From the NCBI GenBank assembly GCA_964433635.1, contig CAYSSG010000011.1, positions 1 to 55,508 on the forward strand: a stretch of DNA of 55,508 nt, in the 5' to 3' direction. Position 1 is the stretch's first letter. Every line of letters begins with the position of its first letter. This document shows positions 1 through 8,326 of this stretch, one piece after another. The notes beneath the pieces are model-generated. The model was given only the letters and a program-made list of their open reading frames with translations, did no database searches and was not told where the DNA came from. The DNA is from CAYSSG01 sp964433635 (GTDB taxonomy: Bacteria > Atribacterota > Phoenicimicrobiia > Phoenicimicrobiales > Stramentimicrobiaceae). Made by a program: the position numbers and the translations under genes.

Positions 1-50
1 ATCGGGAAACTGATATGCCTCCCATTATGGAAAGAAATTAAAGATGTAAA
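1..50 (+). promoter_or_regulatory. 3' part of a molybdenum/tungsten cofactor (Moco/Tuco-type) riboswitch
   Basis: Seen: a hairpin at 1-14 (ATCGG/CTGAT stem closed by a GAAA tetraloop), then GCCTCCC at 17-23 and GGAAAG at 29-34. This order matches, from memory, the 3' half of the Moco RNA motif (E. coli moaA leader: hairpin, GCCUCCC, short spacer, GGAAAG). The 5' half lies outside the window, so P3, which separates Moco from Tuco forms, cannot be judged. A terminator follows at 68-96 and a tungstate/molybdate transporter lies downstream, which fits regulation by cofactor level. Could be a chance match because only part of the aptamer is visible. Confidence 0.6.
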
Positions 51-96
51 TGCACACTGTTACATCGGGACTTCCTTAATGGGGGAGTCCTTTTTT
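43..96 (+). terminator. Leader hairpin and intrinsic terminator upstream of wtpA
   Basis: Seen: a hairpin with 7-bp arms at 43-49 and 60-66, then a 9-bp stem (68-76 with 82-90, GGACT/AGTCC at the base) followed by six T at 91-96. The second hairpin has the form of a Rho-independent terminator. It lies between the riboswitch-like element and wtpA, so it is the likely expression platform. It could instead end an upstream transcript. Confidence 0.7.
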
Positions 97-198
97 ATTG
101 TTCGAAGCATTTACGGGGAAGGGAGTGATTGACAGCACTAAAAAAATATTCAAATGTGTCAGGTATAAATCATTAATAAAAACAAAGGAGAAAAAAAT

Positions 199-1236
199 AT
201 GTCAAAACATCATATCAACTCTTTGATTAGAACGATGCTGGTCTTCATCTTTATTGCCGGGACATTTGTGATGTCCGGATCAGCAAATGAAAACCTGCAG
301 GGAGAGCTGATTCTTTTTCATGCAGGAAGTTTAACGGTGCCTGTTGATCATTTAAAGGCAGCCTTTCATGAGATTTATCCAAACATTGAGGTAAAGACCC
401 AGGCAGGTGGCAGCCGTGCGATTGCCCGTGAAGTTGCCGAGCTTGGAAAACCGGCAGATATCCTGATGTCAGCAGACTACGTGGTTATTGAAAACCTTCT
501 TATTCCTGATCATGCGAATTGGAATGCCATCTTTGCCGTGAACTCCATGGTGATTATGTACACTGATCAGAGTAAGTATGCCGATGAAATGAGTACAGAG
601 AACTGGTTTGATATTCTGTTGCGGGATGGTGTCCAGTACGGACACAGTGAACCGAACCAGGATCCCTGTGGATACCGTTCTGTCCTGCTCTTTCAATTGG
701 CTGAAAATTACTATCAGCAAGAAGGCTTGAATCAGGCGCTTCTGGAGCATATCCCGCAGAAGAACATCCGCCCTAAATCAGTGGAATTGATCGCTCTGCT
801 GGAGACCGGTGCCCTGGACTATGCCTTTGAATATGAATCTGTAGCCCTGCAGCATCAGGCAATGGACAGCCGTTTCAAGTTTATCAAGTTACCCGATGCT
901 ATTAACCTGAGTTCAATCAAGTATGCGGATGATTATGCCAAGGCAACTATAGAGCTTTCCGGAGCTCAACCCGGAGAAACCATTATCACCAAAGGCGAAC
1001 CGATTGTCTACAGTTTGACCATGCCTTTAAATGGTGAGAACCGGGAGAATGCCATTGCCTTTTTGAAATTTTTATTTGATCCGCAACAGGGACTCAAAAT
1101 CTTATATGAATCGGGACAGCCCGTTGTAGAAGTGGAAGCGGTCAGCGGATTTGAGAATGTCCCACCAGAGTTAAGTGATCTGGTCAGTGGCGAAGTCAAT
1201 GTGATCAATGAATTACTGCAGGAATTAAAGAAATAA
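199..1236 (+). CDS. wtpA: Tungstate/molybdate ABC transporter substrate-binding protein (WtpA-type)
   Basis: Extracellular binding protein that captures tungstate or molybdate for the WtpBC importer. The 345-residue product begins with a basic, then hydrophobic signal segment (about residues 1-30). The mature part opens with the family hallmark LFHAGSLTVP and continues with GGSRAIAREV and QDPCGYRSVL, all characteristic of WtpA rather than classical ModA. The start is supported by AAAGGAG at 183-189. wtpB and wtpC follow in the same direction, separated from wtpA by a strong hairpin that may set a higher level of this subunit. Tungstate preference is inferred from the Wtp-type sequence and cannot be separated from molybdate by eye. 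Confidence 0.88.
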   Translation: MSKHHINSLIRTMLVFIFIAGTFVMSGSANENLQGELILFHAGSLTVPVDHLKAAFHEIYPNIEVKTQAGGSRAIAREVAELGKPADILMSADYVVIENLLIPDHANWNAIFAVNSMVIMYTDQSKYADEMSTENWFDILLRDGVQYGHSEPNQDPCGYRSVLLFQLAENYYQQEGLNQALLEHIPQKNIRPKSVELIALLETGALDYAFEYESVALQHQAMDSRFKFIKLPDAINLSSIKYADDYAKATIELSGAQPGETIITKGEPIVYSLTMPLNGENRENAIAFLKFLFDPQQGLKILYESGQPVVEVEAVSGFENVPPELSDLVSGEVNVINELLQELKK

Positions 1237-1271
1237 TGAATCTGTGTTTTGTTTGAGATAAGACTGATTGG

Positions 1272-1300
1272 AGTCCGAAGCATCCTGGATGCTTCGGACT
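1272..1300 (+). terminator. Long hairpin between wtpA and wtpB (attenuator or mRNA stabiliser)
   Basis: A perfect 29-nt palindrome: 14-nt arms at 1272-1285 and 1287-1300 around one T, giving a stem of at least 12 bp. Only three T follow, so termination would be partial. Hairpins like this after the binding-protein gene often keep binding protein in excess over permease and ATPase. Confidence 0.65.
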
Positions 1301-1339
1301 TTGTAAGAAAAATGAAAGAGACAGGATAAGGAGAAGTCC

Positions 1340-2137
1340 TTGGCTAAGCGAACCGAATTGATTTATGTCCTTGCCGCGGTAACTGGTTTTATTATTCTTT
1401 TTTTTAATGTCTTTCCCATTTTAAATACCTTTTACTGGACAGATACTGCAACTTTAAAAGAGACTGTTAGAGACCCTAAGGTACTGAACAGTATCTGGCT
1501 AAGCGTCAAGTGTGCTTCCATTACGACGATGATTGCTTTTTTTCTGGGTATCCCCCTGGCTTATTACCTGGCGCGACATGAATTCCGGTTTAAAAACCTG
1601 GTGGAAAGCCTGGTGGACATTCCCATGGTCATTCCTCATACGGTTGCCGGCATCTGCCTGTTGACGGTATTAAGCCCCCGCAGTCCGATAGGACGTTTCC
1701 TGGAAGCAAATCATGTTGAGGCGTTAGGTACACAGACCGGCATTGTGATTGCCATGCTCTTTGTCAGCATGCCGTTGCTGGTTGATTCTGCCAAGGATGC
1801 CTTCAAGTGGGTTCCGACGCGAATGGAAAATGTCTCCCGAAGTCTGGGAGCCAGTCAGGTACAAACATTTTTAGGCATTACTTTTATCTTATCCTGGCGT
1901 GGCATCCTGAGCGGTATGATTGTTACCTGGGCGCGGGCGATCAGTGAATTTGGAGCAGTTATCATTCTGGCATACCATCCCATGATTGCTCCGACGATGA
2001 TTTACGAGAGATTTACCACCTATGGGATGAAATATGCCGTTCCGGCAAATATAATCTTGATTATCATCAGTATTATCATCTTTATTGTGCTGCGACTGGT
2101 GTCCCTGGGAGGAAAAGAGAAAATTGATACACGTTAA
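1340..2137 (+). CDS. wtpB: Tungstate/molybdate ABC transporter permease (WtpB-type)
   Basis: Inner-membrane permease of the Wtp importer, 265 residues with about six hydrophobic segments, the first at residues 8-28. The cytoplasmic EAA-type loop that contacts the ATPase is visible as SRSLGASQVQTFLGITF near residue 175. The start is a TTG at 1340 preceded by GGAG at 1330-1333. The 3' end overlaps the probable start of the ATPase gene by 14 nt, so the two are translationally coupled. Family length and order (binding protein, permease, ATPase) are standard. Confidence 0.87.
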   Translation: MAKRTELIYVLAAVTGFIILFFNVFPILNTFYWTDTATLKETVRDPKVLNSIWLSVKCASITTMIAFFLGIPLAYYLARHEFRFKNLVESLVDIPMVIPHTVAGICLLTVLSPRSPIGRFLEANHVEALGTQTGIVIAMLFVSMPLLVDSAKDAFKWVPTRMENVSRSLGASQVQTFLGITFILSWRGILSGMIVTWARAISEFGAVIILAYHPMIAPTMIYERFTTYGMKYAVPANIILIIISIIIFIVLRLVSLGGKEKIDTR

Positions 2138-3146
2138 AGACCTTCATATACGTTTAGGAAAATTTCGCATCCGGGATGTGGAAGTAAAAGTTAAAAAGGG
2201 TGAGTTCCTTATCCTGCTGGGGCCAACAGCTGCCGGGAAAAGTGTCATCATCGAGGCAATTGCCGGATTGGTTCCCATTCAAAAGGGGCAGATCATGGTA
2301 AACAACCGGGATGTGACCAACCTGAAACCGGAGCATAGAAATATCTCTATCTGTTACCAGGACTATAATCTCTTTCCCCACATGAATGTCCGGAATAACA
2401 TCTGCTATGGACTGAGGTTTAAGAGGGATAAAAAAAATTCTCAATATGTAAAGAATTTTAAGTCTCTGGTAAAACTGCTCAAACTGGAAGAAATATTAGA
2501 CCGCTTGCCGCTGAACTTAAGCGGGGGAGAGCAGCAGCGGGTGTCACTGGCCAGGGGATTGATCAGGAATCCTGATGTCCTGCTGCTGGACGAACCCTTA
2601 TCAGCCCTGGATCCCAATATCAAGGCTACCATTCAGGAAGAATTAAAGAATATTCATCAGGCATTACACACCACCATTATCATGGTTACCCATGACTTTA
2701 TTGAGGCGAACAACCTGGCAGACCGGGTGGCACTTGTTCATGAGGGTAAAATTGTCCAGCAGGGATATATTGAAGAACTTTTTCAGCATCCCCGTTCCGT
2801 CTTTGCTGCCCGTTTTATCGGCGTTAAAAATATATTCTGGATTGAAGAGTCTGATGAACTGTCCTTTTTCGGGCTGGAAGATCCTGGCTATATCGGTATA
2901 CGTCCGGAAAATATTTATGTTGCCCAGCAACCTGTTGAAACAGATTATCATTTTCAGGGCAGGATTGGCTCTATACAGAATAACCAGATTTACATGGAGA
3001 TTGAGTGTTGCCATGCCCGGAGAAATTATCTCTCCTATCTGACCGTCAACCGCTATTTTGAACTGGGTTTTCACAAAGATATGCCTGTTCATTTCGGTTT
3101 TAACAAGGAACATCTGATTCGTATAGAGGATAAAAAACAAGATTAA
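2124..3146 (+). CDS. wtpC: Tungstate/molybdate ABC transporter ATP-binding protein (WtpC-type)
   Basis: ATPase subunit of the importer. Walker A is GPTAAGKS, the ABC signature LSGGEQQRVSLA, Walker B VLLLDEPLSALD, and the switch histidine is in MVTHD. The C-terminal 110 residues form the accessory region seen in ModC/PotA-type ATPases. The frame is open from 2085, but the segment before 2124 is not family-like. A TTG at 2124 is preceded by GGGAGGAAAAG and gives an N-terminus (LIHVKDLHI) typical of these ATPases, for 340 residues. No strong terminator follows; a weak CCTTT/AAAGG hairpin sits near 3165-3185. Confidence 0.86.
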   Translation: MIHVKDLHIRLGKFRIRDVEVKVKKGEFLILLGPTAAGKSVIIEAIAGLVPIQKGQIMVNNRDVTNLKPEHRNISICYQDYNLFPHMNVRNNICYGLRFKRDKKNSQYVKNFKSLVKLLKLEEILDRLPLNLSGGEQQRVSLARGLIRNPDVLLLDEPLSALDPNIKATIQEELKNIHQALHTTIIMVTHDFIEANNLADRVALVHEGKIVQQGYIEELFQHPRSVFAARFIGVKNIFWIEESDELSFFGLEDPGYIGIRPENIYVAQQPVETDYHFQGRIGSIQNNQIYMEIECCHARRNYLSYLTVNRYFELGFHKDMPVHFGFNKEHLIRIEDKKQD

Positions 3147-3199
3147 CCAAAATTTTAAAGAACAACCTTTAACCGCAGAAAAGGTATAGATGGATAAGC

Positions 3200-3228
3200 T
3201 TGACATCATATTATATAAAAAATATACT
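3200..3228 (+). promoter_or_regulatory. Sigma-A type promoter for the polyprenol-kinase-like gene
   Basis: TTGACA at 3200-3205, a 17-nt spacer and TATACT at 3223-3228. The -35 is perfect and the -10 near-consensus. It sits 84 nt before the start at 3312. Confidence 0.65.
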
Positions 3229-3311
3229 GTAACTGTTTGAAGAATAAACTTGCTGCAAGGTTGTGTGGTTTGTCAAGTTTTACTTGCGAAGGAAAGATAA
3301 AAAGATAGTTC

Positions 3312-4100
3312 ATGAGTACACTTACCGAAATCATTAGGTATTATACACAGTCAGATTTGCTGCATGATTTAATCCTTGTCGCCATTGCTTATGGTTATGT
3401 CTTGATGACCATCTTAGTTCCTGTATATCTGAAAAAGAGAGGCCTGGTCTCTAAATTTGTTGCCCGGAAGATAGTCCATCTCTGTGCAGGCCTGGTCGTA
3501 TTGATTGTTCCCTTTTTTACCCTGCCCTTGCATGCAGTGTATATTGCCCTGAGCGTGACTGTCATGGTTTATTTCAGTTCCAGGGACAGTTCAGTCAGGC
3601 AATTGCAGGAATTATATGAATCAATCGGCGAAGAGGCCGAAGAAAGAGCAGGGCGCTTGCAGGGTCCCTTTCACTATGGGGTTTCGATCACGTTACTTAT
3701 TACTCTATTTGCGGTATTTGCACCGGATCGCCTCTATTTTCCCATCTGCGGGATTTTGATTATGATCATCAGTGATACCTTTGCCTCTTTAATCGGGAAA
3801 AAGTATGGCCGGATCAGGCTGGATCCGGCTTATACCGGATCCCATCGGACGCTGGAGGGCTCATTAACCTTTCTTTTTTCTGCATTTCTATTATGTTTTT
3901 CCGCATTCTATTTCTATGGACTGGGTAATCCCATCAATCATTCTCAAAAGCTGTTGACCCTGAAACTGGTTTTTGTCTATTCATTTATAACGAGTTTGAC
4001 AGGGACTCTGGTTGAGTTGTTTTCACCATCAATGCTGGATGATCTTACCGTTCCTATTGCTACTACAATGGTGATTTACTTCCTGGCTTTCCTTGTCTGA
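3312..4100 (+). CDS. Polyprenol/phytol/dolichol kinase-like integral membrane protein
   Basis: A 262-residue membrane protein with about seven hydrophobic segments. It resembles the CTP-dependent lipid kinase superfamily (dolichol kinase, phytol kinase VTE5, yeast Dgk1): ARKIVHLCAGL near residue 50, then ISDTFASLIGKKYGRIRL and GSHRTLEGSLTF near residues 155-185. These kinases phosphorylate isoprenoid alcohols or diacylglycerol in the membrane. The gene has its own promoter and runs convergently to a UbiA prenyltransferase gene, so a shared isoprenoid-lipid role is plausible but inferred. The true substrate cannot be read from the sequence; a CDP-diglyceride synthase relative is the main alternative. 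Confidence 0.75.
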   Translation: MSTLTEIIRYYTQSDLLHDLILVAIAYGYVLMTILVPVYLKKRGLVSKFVARKIVHLCAGLVVLIVPFFTLPLHAVYIALSVTVMVYFSSRDSSVRQLQELYESIGEEAEERAGRLQGPFHYGVSITLLITLFAVFAPDRLYFPICGILIMIISDTFASLIGKKYGRIRLDPAYTGSHRTLEGSLTFLFSAFLLCFSAFYFYGLGNPINHSQKLLTLKLVFVYSFITSLTGTLVELFSPSMLDDLTVPIATTMVIYFLAFLV

Positions 4101-4156
4101 GAAAAGATGACTTCAATCATCATGATGAGCTGTTGTGCTTACTTGCTATAATCCGT

Positions 4157-4993
4157 TTAAGCTGCCAGTCCTGCCCCCAATGCGACTGCGATGAACCAGA
4201 CGAAATAACCATATTTCATCAACAGACTGATCTTCTCCAATGCCCGGCTGTCAGGATTTTTCCTGGCTTGTACAAAAATGTAGATAAAAAGTGGATACAT
4301 GATAAATACGATGAATACCAGGTAAGCAGGGTGATAATGTTCACTGAAATAGGTCAAGAGCATGGCGATGGCAGCAACAGCCAAAAAAAATGCTACAAAT
4401 ACTGCGGAAATCTCCTTACCCCAGGCGGTGGCAATGGTATGGCAGTTCTGCTGCCGGTCACCTTTGTAATCAGCCATTGTTTTCAGGACTTCCCGTCCTA
4501 TCACCGTAAAAAATCCTGAGACAGCGAGCATAAGGGTCGGCTGAACATTGCCTGCCGCAACACCACCAAAGATAAAACAGAGTGCCACGATGGCTGCTAC
4601 AGACGCATTACCCAGAAGGACAGTGCATTTGAGTTTCCAGGAATAGAGGTAGAGCAGGATATTGGAACCGAGGGAAATCAGGAAGGCAGGTTGACTGATA
4701 AAGGCTGCTGTGATCAGCGAAAGGACAGAGCCGGTGATGGAAAAAACCAGTGCTCCCCGTGGGCTGATCAGACCGGAGGGCAAGGGTCTTTCGGGTTTGT
4801 TTACCCTGTCAATGTTAATATCGATGTAATCATTCCAGGCATTGGTGGAGGAATTAATCAATAAAACCGTGATGGCAGCCAGAACGACCGGCCACCATAA
4901 TGTTGCCCCGGCCACGTAACCACTTAAGAAGACGGCAATACATCCAGCCAGGGAATTAATCGGGCGGCTGAGCCTGTAATATTCTCTGATCAT
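4157..4993 (-). CDS. UbiA-family prenyltransferase, DGGGP-synthase-like
   Basis: Membrane prenyltransferase that moves a polyprenyl chain onto an acceptor. Both Asp-rich metal and diphosphate motifs are present: NAWNDYIDINIDRVNKPERP near residue 60 and DYKGDRQQN near residue 180. Seven to nine hydrophobic helices are evident. The second motif and overall length resemble geranylgeranylglycerol-phosphate geranylgeranyltransferases more than UbiA or protoheme farnesyltransferases. Start: an ATG at 5011 is possible, but the ATG at 4993 has GGAG eight bases upstream and is preferred (278 residues). It faces the polyprenol-kinase-like gene across a 56-nt gap. Acceptor specificity is inferred. Confidence 0.78.
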   Translation of the reverse strand: MIREYYRLSRPINSLAGCIAVFLSGYVAGATLWWPVVLAAITVLLINSSTNAWNDYIDINIDRVNKPERPLPSGLISPRGALVFSITGSVLSLITAAFISQPAFLISLGSNILLYLYSWKLKCTVLLGNASVAAIVALCFIFGGVAAGNVQPTLMLAVSGFFTVIGREVLKTMADYKGDRQQNCHTIATAWGKEISAVFVAFFLAVAAIAMLLTYFSEHYHPAYLVFIVFIMYPLFIYIFVQARKNPDSRALEKISLLMKYGYFVWFIAVALGAGLAA

Positions 4994-5011
4994 ATGATTT
5001 CTCCGTTTCAA

Positions 5012-5307
5012 ACCGGATAGTGAACATGTTTAAGAAATGTATTCGGATTAAAATGTTGTTGACGCATTATCTTTAATGATAGCATAAAAGTAGTCGATAC
5101 CTGAAGTTTATTTGTTTTGATTCACTTTTTGAAATGATCTGTTTTTCATCATTGATCAAAAAGGGAAATGATGATTAAGATCAGTAACAATTGTTCTGAT
5201 TTTTCGTATCATTAAACAGGAGTTATATTAAAAGAATGATTCCTATGCTTCAGTCATCCATAAAATCACAAAAAAAGAGCAGTCAATAAGGAGAAAGTAA
5301 AACCTCC
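5012..5307. other. Divergent intergenic region with inverted repeats
   Basis: AT-rich spacer between the UbiA gene (minus) and the lipoprotein gene (plus). It holds 8-bp inverted arms at 5147-5154 and 5167-5174 and a compact hairpin (ATCAG and AACAA paired with TTGTT and CTGAT) around 5180-5201 followed by TTTTT. No gene or consensus promoter is evident. Confidence 0.4.
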
Positions 5308-5736
5308 ATGAATAAACGATTATTATCTTTAATGATCATATTTCTATTCCTCGTTGTTGTCACCGGGTGTGCAGGTTTAATCCCCGGAGATACTGATCTG
5401 ACCAGTACACAATGGAGATTGTCTGCCTGGTCGGACAGTTCATCAGATCCTTCACAATTCACCATTACCGCACATTTTAATGCGTACGCCATATACGGAA
5501 CTTCTGCAGTCAATTATTATAGTGGTTCATATATAGCTACTGCAGGAGGCTTCTTTTCAGTCACAGACCTGCAGATGACCCTGATGGCTGGCTCCGGGGA
5601 AGCCATGCAGGCTGAGTCAATCTACTTCCAGCTGCTCGGGCAGGCAGATAAGTTTACCTTAGATCAGGAAACGCTGACCCTTCTTGATGCAACTAACCAT
5701 GAATTGCTGATCTTTTCCAGAAAAGAGCCGGATTAA
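5308..5736 (+). CDS. Small META/HslJ-like lipoprotein
   Basis: Exported 142-residue lipoprotein. The N-terminus is basic (MNKR), then hydrophobic, and ends in a lipobox VVTGC, giving acylation at Cys21. The mature domain has the look of a META/HslJ domain: an early TQWRLSAW, a middle stretch rich in G, S and aromatic residues, and a final LTLLDATNHELLIFSRK strand. AAGGAGAAAG at 5288-5297 supports the start. Function of these domains is poorly known (HslJ is linked to novobiocin tolerance in E. coli). It is a single gene between unrelated neighbours. Confidence 0.7.
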   Translation: MNKRLLSLMIIFLFLVVVTGCAGLIPGDTDLTSTQWRLSAWSDSSSDPSQFTITAHFNAYAIYGTSAVNYYSGSYIATAGGFFSVTDLQMTLMAGSGEAMQAESIYFQLLGQADKFTLDQETLTLLDATNHELLIFSRKEPD

Positions 5737-5843
5737 GATTAAACCTGTCTGGATTAAAAAGAAAATCGTGCATCAGGAATAAATCAATTGAATCAATGAT
5801 ACTTCCAAGTTGAGAGGTACTTCTTACATTTTCTGCAAATTTT

Positions 5844-5872
5844 TTGAATAAAAAGACATTTTAGTATATATT
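5844..5872 (+). promoter_or_regulatory. Promoter for the ndk gene cluster
   Basis: TTGAAT at 5844-5849, 17-nt spacer, TATATT at 5867-5872. It lies about 105 nt before the ndk start, leaving a leader without an obvious structured element. Confidence 0.5.
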
Positions 5873-5978
5873 GGTAAAGAATAAGTTTGATGCTGGTTTT
5901 TAATCCCGCATTCAGAGCTTTTTAAAAACGATTCCCTGATAGATAACAAAATAATACCAGATTTTTAAGGTGACGACT

Positions 5979-6509
5979 ATGATAGAGAAAACCCTGGTGT
6001 TGATCAAACCCGATGCCTTGCAAAGAGGCCTGGTCGGTGAAATCATTTCCAGATTCGAAAGGGCAGGACTGCAATTAGCGGAAATAAAATTGATCAGAGC
6101 TGCTGCAGAATTGGTCGAGAAGCATTACCCTGATGACCAGAAGTGGATTCGCTCTGCCGGACAGAAAACGATTGCTACTTATAATCAGTACAACCTGGAT
6201 CTGACAGGGGATTTGGAAACAGAGGATGCCCTGGAGATCGGTAAAATCATCAGAAAATGGTTGATTCAGCACCTGACTTCCGGGCCGGTTATTGCGATGA
6301 TCCTGAGCGGAAATCACGCGGTTGAAGCAGTAAGAAAGATCGTTGGCAGCACGATACCCCTTTTTGCCGAATTAGGTACAATCAGGGGTGATTTTTCCAT
6401 AGACTCGCCTGATTTTTCCACTCCGGAAAAGAGAGTCCTGCAGAACATGGTTCATGCTTCGGAAACGATTGAAGAAGCAAGGCGGGAAATTTCTCTCTGG
6501 TTTGAGTAG
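5979..6509 (+). CDS. ndk: Nucleoside diphosphate kinase, long form
   Basis: Transfers the gamma phosphate of ATP to NDPs through a phosphohistidine. The N-terminus TLVLIKPDALQRGLVGEII and the active-site block LQNMVHASET with preceding RGDF are diagnostic. At 176 residues it is about 30-40 longer than usual bacterial NDKs; the extra part lies around residues 50-85, between the two conserved blocks. Start: a GTG at 5970 is in frame, but AAGGTG at 5967-5972 serves as the ribosome site for the ATG at 5979. A lipid-kinase gene follows after 12 nt, so they are probably co-transcribed. Confidence 0.93.
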   Translation: MIEKTLVLIKPDALQRGLVGEIISRFERAGLQLAEIKLIRAAAELVEKHYPDDQKWIRSAGQKTIATYNQYNLDLTGDLETEDALEIGKIIRKWLIQHLTSGPVIAMILSGNHAVEAVRKIVGSTIPLFAELGTIRGDFSIDSPDFSTPEKRVLQNMVHASETIEEARREISLWFE

Positions 6510-6521
6510 CAAGGAATCAAT

Positions 6522-7469
6522 ATGAAGAGAAGTTATACCATTATACTCAACCCCATATCCGATAATGGAAATGCCAGGAAAAAAATTCCCCTGATAGAAA
6601 ATTTTTTAATCCGGAAGAGAGTTGATTTCAGAATTATCCTGACAGAAGCAGTTGGACATGCCATCTCAATCGCAGCATCCTGTGCTAAGCTGCCGGATCA
6701 GGTCATTGTGGCGGCAGGAGGTGACGGCACATCAAATGAGGTTATCAACGGGCTGATGTCAACTGTCGGCTCAACTGCTACCCCGTTACCGAAACAAAAG
6801 AACCTGCAGTTCGGTGTTCTCCCTGTCGGGCGGGGAAATGACTTTGCTTTCGGTGCAGGCATTCCCCGTGATCTTTCGCAGTGTATGAATCTCCTGCTGG
6901 AAGGATCGCTTTATCCGATAGATGTCGGCTTGGTCATCGGCGGTGATTTCCCTCAAGGCCGGTATTTCGGGAACGGTATCGGTATTGGATTTGATGCCAT
7001 TGTGGGACTGGAAGCCGCCAAAATGAAGTATCTTCACGGCATGTCTTCCTATATTCTGGCAGCCATGAAAAAATTAGTTTTATTTCCCAAGGCACCAACG
7101 GTAGAAATATGCTATCATGATAGAAAAAAGGTCGTTACCCCGGCTATGATTTCAATCATGAATGGAAGAAGGATGGGGGGAGCCTTTTTTATGGCTCCTG
7201 ACGGGGATATGAATGACGGAGTATTCAATCTTGCCATTACGCATCAGGGATCAAGAATTTCTTCATTATACGCCATGATGCTCTATATGAAGGGAAAACA
7301 GAGTAGACACCGGGGTACGATGATGGATTGTGCAGATAAAATTTTATTAAGAGCACTGTCAGGGAGCATGACTGCCCATGCTGATGGAGAGACGATCTGT
7401 ATTGAAGGTAAAAAGCTGGAGATTATGATCGTTCCCTCAGCACTTCAGATGATTACCTTGAGAAGATGA
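6522..7469 (+). CDS. Diacylglycerol kinase family lipid kinase (YegS/DgkB-type)
   Basis: Soluble lipid kinase of the DAGK catalytic-domain family, 315 residues. The nucleotide-binding motif AAGGDGTSNEVINGL lies near residue 65, followed by PVGRGNDFA near 105 and the C-terminal beta domain with GIGIGFDAIVG and PDGDMNDG. Such enzymes recycle diacylglycerol to phosphatidic acid. The stop overlaps the start of the plsC-like gene by 4 nt (ATGA). This suggests joint work on phosphatidic acid: one enzyme phosphorylates diacylglycerol, the other acylates lysophosphatidic acid. The exact lipid substrate is inferred. Confidence 0.88.
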   Translation: MKRSYTIILNPISDNGNARKKIPLIENFLIRKRVDFRIILTEAVGHAISIAASCAKLPDQVIVAAGGDGTSNEVINGLMSTVGSTATPLPKQKNLQFGVLPVGRGNDFAFGAGIPRDLSQCMNLLLEGSLYPIDVGLVIGGDFPQGRYFGNGIGIGFDAIVGLEAAKMKYLHGMSSYILAAMKKLVLFPKAPTVEICYHDRKKVVTPAMISIMNGRRMGGAFFMAPDGDMNDGVFNLAITHQGSRISSLYAMMLYMKGKQSRHRGTMMDCADKILLRALSGSMTAHADGETICIEGKKLEIMIVPSALQMITLRR

Positions 7470-8191
7470 AAATGAATTTCACTGCCAGATTGGTAACATT
7501 TGGTATCAGACTATTACTGAAAATACTTTGCCGGGTCGAAGGAGAGAAGCTGGAATCTGTACCCCGGAGGGGACCTTTAATTCTGGTGACCAATCATATC
7601 AGCTTTCTTGAAATTCCGCTTATCTATACGCTGCTTTTTCCCCGAAATATCTGCGGGCTGGTTAAAAAGGAAACCGGGAACCATTGGTTATTGAAGGTGC
7701 TCGGCGAAGCATGGGGAGCTATCCTGATTAACAGGGAAAAACCGGATCCGTCAACCTTTAAAGAAGTGGAAAAAGCCCTTCAGGAGAATAAAATCCTGTG
7801 CATTGCGCCGGAGGGAACCAGAAGCGGCACCGGGGTGATGGGAAAAGGCCAACGGGGAGTTGTCTTAATCGCCTTAAGGTATCATGTCCCTATATTGCCT
7901 GTGGCACATTACGGAGCTGAAAAGTTCTGGCAGAATCTCTGGAAGATGAAGAAAACCCGTGTCACCTTTGTGGTAGGAAAACCATTTTTATTAGAGAGAC
8001 GGGAAAGGATGGATAAGAACGTTTATCAGGAGTTGACCGATCAGATCATGACCCGTCTGGCCTCTCTGTTACCCCCCTACTATCGGGGAATCTATCAGAA
8101 CCTGGACATAATATCGGATGAGTTTATCCGTTATATTGATATGGAAGAATTGATGGAAGTTAATCCCGGATCTGAAGATTTTGAACCGTAA
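7466..8191 (+). CDS. plsC: 1-acyl-sn-glycerol-3-phosphate acyltransferase (PlsC family)
   Basis: Acylates lysophosphatidic acid at the membrane. The substrate-binding block APEGTRSGTGVMGKGQRG and the P-x-V-P-V region (VPILPVAHYGAE) are in place. The catalytic block is NHISFLEIPL, an HX4E in place of the family's HX4D, a conservative but unusual change at the charge-relay acid. Length (241) is normal. The start overlaps the stop of the lipid kinase gene by 4 nt. A monofunctional acyltransferase with another acyl acceptor is possible. Confidence 0.85.
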   Translation: MKMNFTARLVTFGIRLLLKILCRVEGEKLESVPRRGPLILVTNHISFLEIPLIYTLLFPRNICGLVKKETGNHWLLKVLGEAWGAILINREKPDPSTFKEVEKALQENKILCIAPEGTRSGTGVMGKGQRGVVLIALRYHVPILPVAHYGAEKFWQNLWKMKKTRVTFVVGKPFLLERRERMDKNVYQELTDQIMTRLASLLPPYYRGIYQNLDIISDEFIRYIDMEELMEVNPGSEDFEP

Positions 8192-8326
8192 GCAAAACAA
8201 GCGACCTGTTGAAGTATCAAAAAAGCTGACAGGATAGAAAGTCAGAATCATATTTTTTTATCTGACATGTTGTTGCGGTTAGCGGGAGTGAGGCAGCCTG
8301 AAGTCTGTAAGGAAAGAGGTTCAACG

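Noticed and set aside
2664..3209. Minus-strand frame of 181 residues
   Set aside because: Antisense shadow of the wtpC ATPase gene; no recognisable domain or ribosome site.
4133..4519. Plus-strand frame of 128 residues
   Set aside because: It is antisense to the well-supported UbiA gene and has Cys/Pro-rich, non-protein-like composition.
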